Position numbers and translations under genes: made by a program | Shown here: piece after piece, positions 16,421 through 25,117 of the stretch | Layout: each line of letters begins with the position of its first letter | How positions within the stretch are numbered: position 1 is the first letter of the stretch | Assembly (NCBI GenBank): GCA_948467675.1 | Contig: CAOKFI010000016.1 | Span: 1 to 48,717, forward strand | DNA length: 48,717 nt | From: an uncultured Porphyromonadaceae bacterium | GTDB lineage: Bacteria; Bacteroidota; Bacteroidia; Bacteroidales; Muribaculaceae | Reading direction: 5' to 3' | Notes under the pieces: model-generated | The model's database searches: none | What the model saw: the letters and a program-made list of their open reading frames with translations, nothing else | Told to the model about the DNA's origin: nothing

Positions 16421-17176
16421 ATGGACAATAACATGAAAGAACAGTTTAAAAGCACGGAAAAGCTATACCACTACACCAGTTTTGACAGTGCATGCAAGAT
16501 ATTGTCATCCATGACTTTGAGATTTGGCGCTATTCATGAGTTAAATGATCCTCAGGAAGCAAAACGCGCTATCTTTACCGAATTGCATGCAGATCAATTG
16601 CAATGGAATAATCTGCGTAACCGGTTCAGACAGTTAAGCCTGAGTCAGGATGATTCGATTCCGGGCTTTCGGATTCAATCCATGTGGTCGCACTATGCAG
16701 ATAGAAGCAATGGGGTATGTTTAGTATTCGACAAGAAAAAGTTGTTGGGTAAGTTTGATGATAAACAATATGTTTGGCATGGTAAGATCAATTATATCGA
16801 TAGTCACACAGGAGACTTGATTTTGGGATCGGATACTAATTTATTCAACCGCCTTAAAGATGTGTTTTTCAAAAAGGATAAGAGCTGGGCGTCGGAACAG
16901 GAGTACCGTATAGTCAGTTATTCTTCAGATATAACACAAGTAGATATCTCTGATAGTCTAATGGGTGTGATCCTATATGCATCGCCAGAAGATGTACGCC
17001 AGAATATGGCGGATGCCAAGGCTCTGGCCTCGATATTGGGCGATGAAAACAAACTATGGGAACTTGGCAATTTTTCAGATGAGTGGAATCTCAGAGACAA
17101 AGATGGTAGTACGGTGTGGTCATCGGATCCTATCGAGTATACGGATATTGATATAGAATTGCCCAAGGTGATGTAG
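16421..17176 (+). CDS. DUF2971-family protein
   Basis: The 251-residue cytoplasmic protein carries the DUF2971 pattern: LYHYTSFDSACKIL near the N-terminus, LRFGAIHELNDPQEA, MWSHYADRSNGVCLVFD in the middle and WASEQEYRIV in the second half. The biochemical role is not established; members are scattered in accessory regions and near defence genes. The frame is open back to 16349, inside the lipoprotein gene. The ATG at 16421 avoids that overlap and gives the normal family start; another ATG at 16433 is possible. It is followed directly by the second copy of the dispersed hairpin repeat. Confidence 0.8.
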   Translation: MDNNMKEQFKSTEKLYHYTSFDSACKILSSMTLRFGAIHELNDPQEAKRAIFTELHADQLQWNNLRNRFRQLSLSQDDSIPGFRIQSMWSHYADRSNGVCLVFDKKKLLGKFDDKQYVWHGKINYIDSHTGDLILGSDTNLFNRLKDVFFKKDKSWASEQEYRIVSYSSDITQVDISDSLMGVILYASPEDVRQNMADAKALASILGDENKLWELGNFSDEWNLRDKDGSTVWSSDPIEYTDIDIELPKVM

Positions 17177-17190
17177 GCTCGTATTTTTGT

Positions 17191-17267
17191 GGCGCATCTC
17201 CGACGCGCCAGAACCTTGACTGCATGGGGCTTAGCATCCTTCGGGTCTCCGACCCCCGTAGCCACGC
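17191..17267. repeat. Dispersed multi-hairpin repeat, copy 2
   Basis: GGCGC/GCGCC (17191-17195 with 17205-17209) and GGGTC-TCC-GACCC (17243-17255) repeat the stem-TCC-stem design of the copy at 14735-14826. The block 17221-17255 matches that copy at 32 of 35 bases in the same orientation. The first hairpin keeps 15 of 16 bases but has one mismatched pair. It lies 14 nt after the DUF2971 stop. A further short dyad TATGATC/GATCATA (17290-17313) abuts the convergent gene. Confidence 0.65.
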
Positions 17268-17313
17268 GGGTGGACGATGTCTGTCCTTTTATGATCTGCA
17301 TGGGAGGATCATA

Positions 17314-18807
17314 TCAGAGGTTGGTGATGTGGATGTAGACGGGGGAAGAGGGGGCGGATTCGTTGTTGACGCGGCTTAGGGCGGTGACTACGTAGTAGCC
17401 GGAGGTAGTAGGGGTGTATTCCGGCGTGGAGACGATGGCTGCTATGGATGCGGCCTGTTCAATGTCGATTCCGTCGGGAGTGTCGAAGCGGTATATGACC
17501 CATTTCACAACATCGTCGGCTGATGATTCCGTTTCCGGAGCTGTCCATGCGATGGTGACACCGGAGGTCTGTATGCCAGTTACGGCATCGGGAATCCGGG
17601 ATGAGATCCAGGGATAGGCTGGTACAAGTGCCAGTGTGGATTGAAGGTTAGTAGCGAGTGAGTCTGCTACGCCGCCTACGTTGGCTGTGACGGAGTAGCC
17701 TGGCCACCAGCAGTTGCCGTGTACGTTGGGCAGTTCGCGCGACAGCCGCACTTTGTGATTGAGCTGACTGCTGTCGGATGAGCCGTCGACAGCTGCGGAT
17801 TTCATGGTGCGATCAACGTCCTGACCTATGTACATGTGGCGTTCATAGGCGTGGTCGTTCCACCAGTTGACGAGTGTAAGAGTCGAGGCTGCTTTGTGTT
17901 CCAGCTCCCAGTATAACTGAGGAAGCTGATAGTCTATCCATCCGTTACGCGCCCATAGAAGTATGTCGGCATACAGATCGTCATAGTTTTGCAATCCGGA
18001 GGTCTCGCTCCCTTCGGGATCCGTGCGTTTGTTACGCCATATACCGAAAGGGCTTACTCCGAAACGCACCCATGGTTTCTCTTGGGTTATGACCTTGTGC
18101 AGCCCTTCTATAAGCATATCCACATTCTTACGGCGCCAGTCGGCGAGTTTCATCCCTTTGCCGTAGCGTGCGTACGATTTGTTGTCGGGAAACTTGACTC
18201 CGGCTACCGGATACGGGTAGAAATAATCATCGAGATGGATGCCGTCCACATCGTAGCGCCGGACTATGTCGCGGACTACATCTTCGATGAACTGACGGTT
18301 CTCAGGCAGTCCGGGATCGAAATAGAGTTTCTTCGCGTACCATACGAACCGTTGTGGCTCCCGTTTGTACAGGTGGCCGGCTGGCAGCGACTCCTTGGCA
18401 GAGGTGGTCACTCGATATGGGTTGAGCCATGCATGCAGTTCCATGCCGCGTTTGTGGCTTTCCTCGATCATGAATGCGAGCGGATCCCAGGCCGGAGACG
18501 GTGCCACACCGGCTTTGCCTGACAGGAACCTGCTCCAGGGTTCCAGATCAGATCGGTAGAAAGCGTCGGCCTGCGGACGTATCTGAAAAATAACGACATT
18601 GATTCCCGCTTTCTGCAGACGGTCGAGCTGCTCTGTGAGATAGGCTTTGTTCTGAGCCGTTGTCTGGCGGGCATACTGACTCTGGAATACGGTATGGAGC
18701 CAAGCGCCCCGGAACTCTCGTTTAAGAGCAGGTTCATCACATAACATTACTGTCGGCAACAATAAAGCAGCCGACAGTAATATATATCTGGCAAAGTATG
18801 TCATCAT
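17314..18807 (-). CDS. Family 10-like glycosyl hydrolase (GHL10/DUF187)
   Basis: The 497-residue exported protein has an N-terminal signal peptide (about 1-23). A TIM-barrel domain of the GHL10 family follows: EFRGAWLHTV, INVVIFQIRPQADAFY, LHAWLNPYRV, VDGIHLDDYFYPYP, and later WIDYQLPQLYWE. GHL10 proteins are putative polysaccharide or peptidoglycan-associated glycosidases; the substrate is not fixed. The last 90 residues form a fibronectin III-like domain (TSGVTIAWTAPE...YYVVTALSRVN). Its start lies 1 nt after the rnfA stop, so it is very likely cotranscribed with the Rnf operon. This is an unexpected partnership. The alternative start codon one codon later makes no difference to function. 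Confidence 0.85.
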   Translation of the reverse strand: MMTYFARYILLSAALLLPTVMLCDEPALKREFRGAWLHTVFQSQYARQTTAQNKAYLTEQLDRLQKAGINVVIFQIRPQADAFYRSDLEPWSRFLSGKAGVAPSPAWDPLAFMIEESHKRGMELHAWLNPYRVTTSAKESLPAGHLYKREPQRFVWYAKKLYFDPGLPENRQFIEDVVRDIVRRYDVDGIHLDDYFYPYPVAGVKFPDNKSYARYGKGMKLADWRRKNVDMLIEGLHKVITQEKPWVRFGVSPFGIWRNKRTDPEGSETSGLQNYDDLYADILLWARNGWIDYQLPQLYWELEHKAASTLTLVNWWNDHAYERHMYIGQDVDRTMKSAAVDGSSDSSQLNHKVRLSRELPNVHGNCWWPGYSVTANVGGVADSLATNLQSTLALVPAYPWISSRIPDAVTGIQTSGVTIAWTAPETESSADDVVKWVIYRFDTPDGIDIEQAASIAAIVSTPEYTPTTSGYYVVTALSRVNNESAPSSPVYIHITNL

Positions 18808-18808
18808 G

Positions 18809-19390
18809 TCAGCCTATCTTGATTCCGGAGAATCCCATGAATGCCATGGCGAGCAGGCCGGCGCATATCAGAGCTATCGGAACACCACGCATAGGCTTGG
18901 GAATATCGACAAGAGATAGTTGTTCGCGGATTCCTGCGAACATGGCAAGAGCCATAGTGAAGCCTACAGCAGTGGCAACGGCGTATGTGAGGGATTCTCC
19001 GAGATTGTAGTTTTTCTGGACTACAAGTATAGCCACACCGAGCACGGCACAGTTGGTGGTGATCAGTGGCAGGAACACGCCGAGAGCCTGATATAGAGCC
19101 GGGGCGATCTTCTTGAGGATGATCTCGAGCATCTGCACAAGTGCAGCTATGACAAGTATGAACACTATCGTCTGCATGAAGCCAAGACCCAACGGATTAA
19201 GGACTTCATGTTGCAGCAGCCAGGTCACGCATGTCGCAAGCACCATGACAAATGTCACGGCAGCACCCATACCATAGGCCGAACTGAGTTTCTTCGATAC
19301 GCCTATAAACGGACATATACCCAGAAACTGGGCGAAGACTATATTGTTGACGAATATGGCGGTTATTATGATTGACAGGTATGTGAGCAT
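18809..19390 (-). CDS. rnfA: Rnf complex subunit A
   Basis: The 193-residue protein with six membrane segments is an integral subunit of the Rnf ferredoxin:NAD+ oxidoreductase, which couples electron transfer to Na+ or H+ export. The N-terminal NNIVFAQFLGICPFIGVS and ITTNCAVLGVA segments are typical of RnfA/NqrE. RnfA and RnfE are paralogs with opposite topology that hold an iron-sulfur cluster between them. The gene starts 4 nt after rnfE and is the last Rnf gene, followed 1 nt later by the glycosyl hydrolase. Confidence 0.95.
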   Translation of the reverse strand: MLTYLSIIITAIFVNNIVFAQFLGICPFIGVSKKLSSAYGMGAAVTFVMVLATCVTWLLQHEVLNPLGLGFMQTIVFILVIAALVQMLEIILKKIAPALYQALGVFLPLITTNCAVLGVAILVVQKNYNLGESLTYAVATAVGFTMALAMFAGIREQLSLVDIPKPMRGVPIALICAGLLAMAFMGFSGIKIG

Positions 19391-19394
19391 GGCA

Positions 19395-19982
19395 TCAACG
19401 GTTTTTGAAGTAGTTGAATATGGCTATCATGAATCCTAAGGCGATAAATGCGCCGGGCGCAAGTACGAATACGAGAGATCCGAATGTTTCGGGAAAGATT
19501 ATTGTATCGAATATTCGTCCAGTCCCGATAAGTTCGCGTATGGCGCCGAGCAGAGTCAGCGCTATGGTGAAGCCGAGTCCGATGCCTATACCGTCGAGCC
19601 CCGAATCAAGCACTGAATGTTTCGATGCGAATGCTTCGGCTCGGCCGAGCAGGATGCAGTTGACTACTATGAGAGGAATGAAAATGCCGAGAGTCTCGTA
19701 GAGAGATGGCAGATATGCCTGCATCAGCATCTGCAGCATAGTCACGAATGTGGCGATTACTACGATATATGCGGGAATACGGACTTTGGCAGGCACGAAA
19801 TTCTTGATGGCCGATATGGCCATGTTGGAGCATATAAGCACCCCCATTGTGGCCAGACCCATGCTCATGCCGTTGATGGCGCTGCTTGTCGTTCCGAGAG
19901 TAGGGCACATGCCGAGCAGCAACACGAAAGTAGGATTGTCGGTGACGATCCCGTTGTATATGATACGCAGCTTACTGTTCAT
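19395..19982 (-). CDS. rnfE: Rnf complex subunit E
   Basis: The 195-residue integral membrane subunit has about six hydrophobic segments and the characteristic NPTFVLLLGMCPTLG and IVVNCILLGRAEAFAS motifs. The frame is open 17 codons further upstream. The ATG at 19982 gives the family N-terminus (MNSKLRIIYNGIVTDNP) and an 11-nt overlap with rnfG, so it is preferred. It sits between rnfG and rnfA in the operon. Confidence 0.95.
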   Translation of the reverse strand: MNSKLRIIYNGIVTDNPTFVLLLGMCPTLGTTSSAINGMSMGLATMGVLICSNMAISAIKNFVPAKVRIPAYIVVIATFVTMLQMLMQAYLPSLYETLGIFIPLIVVNCILLGRAEAFASKHSVLDSGLDGIGIGLGFTIALTLLGAIRELIGTGRIFDTIIFPETFGSLVFVLAPGAFIALGFMIAIFNYFKNR

Positions 19983-20589
19983 TGTTGTTGTGTGATTTGG
20001 TTTCGCAATATTGGTTGAATGCGGAGTGGGCACGCCGTATTGCCTGTAGGAATGCGCGTGATGTTATTGTGGCGGCGGTTATGCCGTCAACTTCGCCTCC
20101 TGGATCTTTTGCCACGTTCATATTACGTACAGCCGGATTGGAACCGATTACAGAACGTTTCCCTTCGTTGTCGCGGAACCATTCGTTCATCTTTGCTCCA
20201 AGGCCTGGAGTCTCGGCGTGCGACAAAACAGTGTAGCCAGTTATGCTTCCGGCTGCGTCAAACCCTACCATAAGGGCAATTTCGCCTGAAAAGCCATCCA
20301 TGCTGTATGTTTCTACGGCCGCACCGGTGAGTATGCCGTCTTCGAAAGCGGGGAAGACTACAACGGTACGATCCTCGCCTTCAGGAATGATACTGTCTGC
20401 ATCGGCTATAGGATCATTGGTGAAAGCAGGGGTCACATCCTGTATGGCTGTGACTTTTTTTGCATTCCGGGCTTCCTCGATCGGAGTCTTGGTCACATCG
20501 TTGACCCATGCCAGCAGTGCTGCGGCTATAGCCGTTATCGCGCCGAGTGACAATACCATGGTTGCTATCGATGATTTGTTCTTGCTCAT
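19972..20589 (-). CDS. rnfG: Rnf complex subunit G (FMN-binding)
   Basis: The 205-residue protein has one N-terminal membrane helix (about 8-28) and an extracytoplasmic FMN-binding domain. The flavinylation motif is DGITAATITS (168-177), with T174 the expected threonine for covalent FMN. The usual motif reads S/T-G-A-T, so Ala at position 172 is a mild variant. FMN would be attached by an ApbE-type transferase, not found in this window. It overlaps rnfD by 4 nt and rnfE by 11 nt. Confidence 0.94.
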   Translation of the reverse strand: MSKNKSSIATMVLSLGAITAIAAALLAWVNDVTKTPIEEARNAKKVTAIQDVTPAFTNDPIADADSIIPEGEDRTVVVFPAFEDGILTGAAVETYSMDGFSGEIALMVGFDAAGSITGYTVLSHAETPGLGAKMNEWFRDNEGKRSVIGSNPAVRNMNVAKDPGGEVDGITAATITSRAFLQAIRRAHSAFNQYCETKSHNNNEQ

Positions 20590-21542
20590 TTCGCAACACT
20601 CCTTTCTCCGAACCGGCGCGGTTTGATATATTTGTTTATAAGCGGAGTAAATCCGTTCATGATCAGAATGGCGAAAGACATGCCTTCAGGATATGCGCCC
20701 CATTGGCGGATCACAACAGTGATTATGCCTATCATGACACCATACAGAATCATTCCGCGGTGGCACATTGGAGATGTGACATAGTCTGTAGCCATGAATA
20801 TGGCACCGAGCAGCAGTCCTCCTGACAGTATCTCGATCACAGGACTTGCTCCGATACTCCATGAAAACAGCCCGACAGTAGCGATTATCGATACAGGGAT
20901 ATGCCATGATATGACTTTTGTCACGAGAAGATATACAAACCCTATTATAAGAGCTATGCTGCCTACCTCGCCGAGCGAACCTCCGGCCATGCCTGTAAGT
21001 TTGTCGAGGATATCGATGTCGGACACGTTTATCTCGCCCAATTTTAGCGATCCGAGAATTGTGGCGCCTGTGGTTGCATCAGCGTAATTCCATGTGTTGA
21101 CTGATGGAAGCGGCCATGTCGTCATCTGTGCCGGAAACGAGATGAGCAGAAACACGCGTCCTACAAGTGCCGGATTGAATATATTGCAACCGAGGCCGCC
21201 GAACGACATTTTGCCTATGCCTATAGCCACGACGGCACCTATGAGCACTATCCATACAGGAAGATTCGACGGTAAGTTGCATGCCAGTAAAAGGCCTGTA
21301 AGTATTGCCGATCCGTTGGCGATGGACGATTCTCGGCCGAGCATATACCGTGTAATAAGAAACTCTGTCACCACGCATCCTGTTACGGACGCTGCGGTAA
21401 CTATGACCGCTCCTATGCCGAAGTAATAGAAAGCGCATAACAGCGCCGGTATCAGTGCTATTACCACATTCCACATACATTTCGATGTAGTACGGGAGGT
21501 GTGGATATGAGGCGATGCTGATACTACGAGTAATTGGTTCAT
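20586..21542 (-). CDS. rnfD: Rnf complex subunit D (FMN-binding)
   Basis: The 318-residue membrane subunit has about nine hydrophobic segments. The flavinylation site is DATTGAT (155-161), with T161 predicted to carry covalent FMN. SPHIHTSRTTSKCMWNVVIALIP-type N-terminus and MGYPEG-like loops match RnfD/NqrB. It works with RnfG to pass electrons across the membrane. It starts 23 nt after rnfC and overlaps rnfG by an ATGA-type 4-nt junction. Confidence 0.95.
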   Translation of the reverse strand: MNQLLVVSASPHIHTSRTTSKCMWNVVIALIPALLCAFYYFGIGAVIVTAASVTGCVVTEFLITRYMLGRESSIANGSAILTGLLLACNLPSNLPVWIVLIGAVVAIGIGKMSFGGLGCNIFNPALVGRVFLLISFPAQMTTWPLPSVNTWNYADATTGATILGSLKLGEINVSDIDILDKLTGMAGGSLGEVGSIALIIGFVYLLVTKVISWHIPVSIIATVGLFSWSIGASPVIEILSGGLLLGAIFMATDYVTSPMCHRGMILYGVMIGIITVVIRQWGAYPEGMSFAILIMNGFTPLINKYIKPRRFGERSVAK

Positions 21543-21565
21543 ATCTTGTATGTTGCCTTATGGTG

Positions 21566-22936
21566 TTATTTATTAGGTTGTTGTGCGCGTGCACGGATGG
21601 CCGCGCCTACGGTGGATTTGCCTAATCTGATGAAATCCAGAATCGGGCGCGACGAAGGGCAGGCGAAACTGCATGATCCGCATTCGATACAGTTCATTAT
21701 TTTTTCAGCTTCCGCATCTTCCCATCGGGAGAAACGCGACAGAGTAGCTATCAGATACGGCTCAAGTCCCATGGGGCATGCTGTCACACATTCGCCGCAA
21801 CGTATACAAGGCTCTGTCTTGGGGCGTCGAGCTTGCTCCATCGGTAAGATTAGCAAGCCGGACACGCCTTTCATCGTTGGCGCATCAAGTTTGACTATGG
21901 CTTTTCCCATCATCGGACCGCCGAGTATGACTTTTCCGGTGTTCTCAGGTATGCCTCCTGCCATCTCTATGAGCATGCGGAGCGGTGTGCCGAGTGCTAC
22001 TCTGTAGTTGCCGGGCTTGCGCAATTCAGGTCCGGTTACTGTAATTACGCGGTCGATCAGAGGCTCGCCGAGAGCGGCTGCGCGCCATACGGCATAGGCT
22101 GTCGCTACATTCTGGACGATAGCTCCGGCTGCTATTGGCAACGCTCCCGATGGGACTTCACGTCCTGTTACGGCTTCGATCAGCTGTTTCTCTCCGCCCT
22201 GGGGATATTTGACCTTCAGAGGCATCACCTCGATACGGCCATCGATTTTCGCCGCCACATCGGTGAGCAGGGCAATGGCATCGGGCTTGTTGGCCTCTAT
22301 TGCAATAACAGCCTTGTCCACTTTTGCAGCTTTCATGAGCATGCGCACACCGGAAATGATCTCAGTCGGAGCCTCGAGCATGAGCGCATGGTCGTTTGTC
22401 AGGAATGGCTCACACTCCACTGCATTGATGATCAGTATATCAGCTGTCATTCCCGGAGGGGGAGACAGTTTTACCTTGGTCGGGAACGTGGCGCCGCCGA
22501 GGCCTACGATACCAGCCTCGTGGACTATTGCCACGATCTCTTCCGGGGTAAGGGCCTCAAGTTGGGCTTCATTGCGGAGTATCTGTGCCGGGATGCTGAC
22601 TGAAGCAGAATCCGCTTCATGGTCGGCATCGGATGCCACTATGGTGATTGTATCTGTACGATATCCTGCAGCAGTAGTACCTTTGTCGATCTTGGCTACA
22701 GTACCTGATATAGGCGAATGTACATTGGCGGATACGAATCCTGACGCTGAAGCTATCAGGTCGCCGCGACGCACGGTATCGCCTTTTTTCAGCAGACATG
22801 CAGCAGGGGCTCCTATGTGTTGGGCAAACGGTATGACAGCCTCGCGAGGAAGTTCCATCCCGATAATGGGCGAGGAGGCTGTAAGCTTGTTTTCAGCCGG
22901 ATGTATGCCTCCGATTGTAAATGTACGTAGTTTCAT
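21566..22936 (-). CDS. rnfC: Rnf complex subunit C (NADH-binding)
   Basis: The 456-residue peripheral subunit binds NAD(H) and FMN and carries two [4Fe-4S] clusters. A barrel-like N-terminal part (TVRRGDLIASASGFVSANVHSPISG) precedes the Complex I 51-kDa-like fold (GIVGLGGATFPTKVKL, a glycine-rich FMN/NAD loop). The ferredoxin motifs have cysteines at 377, 380, 383, 387 and 416, 419, 422, 426. Its length is that of short RnfC proteins lacking the long C-terminal repeat tail of gammaproteobacteria. It overlaps rnfB by 4 nt. Confidence 0.96.
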   Translation of the reverse strand: MKLRTFTIGGIHPAENKLTASSPIIGMELPREAVIPFAQHIGAPAACLLKKGDTVRRGDLIASASGFVSANVHSPISGTVAKIDKGTTAAGYRTDTITIVASDADHEADSASVSIPAQILRNEAQLEALTPEEIVAIVHEAGIVGLGGATFPTKVKLSPPPGMTADILIINAVECEPFLTNDHALMLEAPTEIISGVRMLMKAAKVDKAVIAIEANKPDAIALLTDVAAKIDGRIEVMPLKVKYPQGGEKQLIEAVTGREVPSGALPIAAGAIVQNVATAYAVWRAAALGEPLIDRVITVTGPELRKPGNYRVALGTPLRMLIEMAGGIPENTGKVILGGPMMGKAIVKLDAPTMKGVSGLLILPMEQARRPKTEPCIRCGECVTACPMGLEPYLIATLSRFSRWEDAEAEKIMNCIECGSCSFACPSSRPILDFIRLGKSTVGAAIRARAQQPNK

Positions 22937-23799
22937 GCTCCGGTAGATTCTTTATTTTCTTCAACCGTCTTGGCTGGTCGTTTCACAGGAAAATTCGCTG
23001 AGTGGATTGCCTTGGTAGGGCATGTGTCCACACATTTCTTGCACAGACGGCATTTGTTGTAGTCTATATAAGCCAGATTATCTTCGACTGTAATTGCCTC
23101 GAACTGGCATTCTTTTTTGCACTTGCCGCAACCTATGCAGGCTGCTTTACATTCTTTCATGGCCATGGCTCCGCGGTCACGGTTGGCGCATGCCACCCAT
23201 ACTCTCAGTCCTCGAGGTCCTTTGGCTCTCAGTTCGATCAGATGGCGGGGACATGCTTTGACACAAATGCCGCATGCAGTACATTTGTCTTCGTCTATAA
23301 CCGGCAATTTTGTCTCGGGATCGATTTGTAGCGCTCCGAACCGGCATGCCGACACGCAGTCTCCGAAAGCGATACATCCGTATGAGCAGTCTGTAGTCCC
23401 TGCGTATACCGAATTCATAATAGCACATGTTCCGGCTCCGTCATAGACTGATGTCACAGGCCTGTTTTCGCATGATCCGTTGCAGCGCAATACGGCTACC
23501 ATCGGTTTGGAGGCAACTGAGGCCAGACCTACTATCTCTCCGATTTTGCGCATTGCTTCTTCGCCGGCTCCAGGGCAATTGAGTCCATCGAGAGTTGTGG
23601 CTGAGACACAAGCACAGGCAAAGTCATGACAACCGCTGCAGCCGCAACCGCCGCAATTCGCTCCCGGCAGTAATTCCTCTACGAGCGCTATCCGGGGATC
23701 TTCCTCGACGTAGAAACGTCGGGCTACAAAGTAGAGGATCGCAGCACACAGTATGCCGGTTCCTCCGAGTACGATGATTGATATAAGGATACTGTTCAT
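22933..23799 (-). CDS. rnfB: Rnf complex subunit B (ferredoxin-accepting)
   Basis: The 288-residue protein has an N-terminal membrane anchor (about 5-27). A CGGCGCSGC cluster region follows (C49, C52, C54, C57, later C75), then several ferredoxin-type CxxCxxCxxxCP motifs. It takes electrons from reduced ferredoxin and delivers them into the Rnf chain. It follows the rseC-like gene by 4 nt and overlaps rnfC by 4 nt. The C-terminal tail is lysine/glutamate-rich. Confidence 0.96.
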   Translation of the reverse strand: MNSILISIIVLGGTGILCAAILYFVARRFYVEEDPRIALVEELLPGANCGGCGCSGCHDFACACVSATTLDGLNCPGAGEEAMRKIGEIVGLASVASKPMVAVLRCNGSCENRPVTSVYDGAGTCAIMNSVYAGTTDCSYGCIAFGDCVSACRFGALQIDPETKLPVIDEDKCTACGICVKACPRHLIELRAKGPRGLRVWVACANRDRGAMAMKECKAACIGCGKCKKECQFEAITVEDNLAYIDYNKCRLCKKCVDTCPTKAIHSANFPVKRPAKTVEENKESTGA

Positions 23800-23803
23800 A
23801 ATT

Positions 23804-24214
23804 CTATTTCAGTTTATGTACCGTCCAACGGAACATATCGTTGAGCTTGCGTGATACGATATATAACAGACCGTAATATAATGCCACGCTTCCGATGGCG
23901 CCGAGTACCGTAACCGTCTGTGAAATACCTGACAACATTAGAAGGGCTGCCGAAGCCAACAGCAACAGGCACGGATATAGTATACCGATTCTGACAGCTC
24001 GGTCCTGTGACGCTTCTGCAGTGGTGATCCTGACATTATCGCCTACATTATACTCTGCTGAGTCTTCTACCTTAATCGTCAGCAGCCCTTTTGATGTATC
24101 GCGGTTGCATAGCAGACGGGCACCGCAACCGTTGCATTCCGACATATTGTCGATAGAAACAGCAATCGAACCAGAAGTTATTGCGACTATTTTTCCTATG
24201 TGTTGGATCTGCAC
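23804..24214 (-). CDS. RseC/SoxR-reducing system family protein
   Basis: The 136-residue protein shows the RseC family pattern. A cytoplasmic N-terminal part carries a four-cysteine cluster (CNGCGARLLC), followed by two membrane helices (about 77-95 and 100-118) and a short basic tail. The family is linked to Rnf/Rsx-dependent reduction of SoxR in E. coli and commonly heads rnf operons in Bacteroidetes. The start codon is GTG at 24214. It lies 65 nt after kdsA and 4 nt before rnfB. No TAnnTTTG box was found in the 65-nt gap, so the rnf genes may be read from upstream. Confidence 0.88.
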   Translation of the reverse strand: MQIQHIGKIVAITSGSIAVSIDNMSECNGCGARLLCNRDTSKGLLTIKVEDSAEYNVGDNVRITTAEASQDRAVRIGILYPCLLLLASAALLMLSGISQTVTVLGAIGSVALYYGLLYIVSRKLNDMFRWTVHKLK

Positions 24215-24279
24215 TTGTGTTATATAAATTAATTGTGATGATTGTCCGATTGGTTGATGGGGAATTGGGGTAGAGACGG

Positions 24280-25092
24280 TCAGAAACGGTTGACAGTTTC
24301 TCTGATCGCAGTCAGGCGTCCGAGCAGACCGTCGAGTTTGTCAAGCCTAAGCATATTGGCACCATCGCTTTTGGCTTTGTCTGGTTCTGGATGTGTCTCT
24401 ATAAACAGGCCGTCGGCTCCGACTGCAATACCTGCTCTTGCTATCGTTTCAATCAGATCCGGCCTTCCGCCGGTCACTCCTGCTGACTGGTTAGGCTGCT
24501 GTAGAGAGTGGGTGGCATCGAGTATTACCGGTACATCCGATTTCTGCATCTCCGGAATCCCGCGGAAGTCGACTATGAGATCCTGATAGCCGAAAGTCGT
24601 TCCCCGTTCCGTCACGGCTACCTGACAGTTGCCGGCATCTCGCACTTTCTGTACGGCAAATGCCATCGCTTCAGGCGAAAGGAATTGCCCTTTCTTGATA
24701 TTTACCATTCGTCCTGTTTTGGCTGCGGCCACTAACAGGTCGGTCTGACGGCACAGAAAGGCCGGGATCTGCAATACATCCACAAACGGAGCTGCCATCT
24801 CGGCTTCCTCTGCAGTGTGGATGTCTGTGACTACGGGTATTTTGTATGTATCCCGTACTTTTTTCAGAATCTCCAGAGCTTCCATATCGCCGATACCTGT
24901 AAACGAATCGATTCTCGAACGGTTCGCTTTTCTGTAGCTTCCTTTGAATATATATGGAATACCATAAACGGAAGCCGATTCGGCGATTCGGCCGGCTATG
25001 TCCATGGCCATCTGCTCCCCCTCGATGACACATGGTCCTGCGAGTAGGAAAAAGTTGCCTGTCGGCGATGATTTCAAGTAGTCGGTAATCAT
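24280..25092 (-). CDS. kdsA: KDO-8-phosphate synthase
   Basis: The 270-residue cytoplasmic enzyme condenses phosphoenolpyruvate with arabinose 5-phosphate to give KDO-8-phosphate for lipopolysaccharide core. Signatures are LLAGPCVIEGEQ near the N-terminus, FKGSYRKANRSR, PVVTDIHT, QIPAFLCRQTDLL, KKGQFLSP and LDATHSLQQP. Length is normal for the family. It starts 25 nt after rsmE in the same direction. Confidence 0.97.
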   Translation of the reverse strand: MITDYLKSSPTGNFFLLAGPCVIEGEQMAMDIAGRIAESASVYGIPYIFKGSYRKANRSRIDSFTGIGDMEALEILKKVRDTYKIPVVTDIHTAEEAEMAAPFVDVLQIPAFLCRQTDLLVAAAKTGRMVNIKKGQFLSPEAMAFAVQKVRDAGNCQVAVTERGTTFGYQDLIVDFRGIPEMQKSDVPVILDATHSLQQPNQSAGVTGGRPDLIETIARAGIAVGADGLFIETHPEPDKAKSDGANMLRLDKLDGLLGRLTAIRETVNRF

Positions 25093-25117
25093 TTGTTTCA
25101 GAGCGATAAGTATTGGT

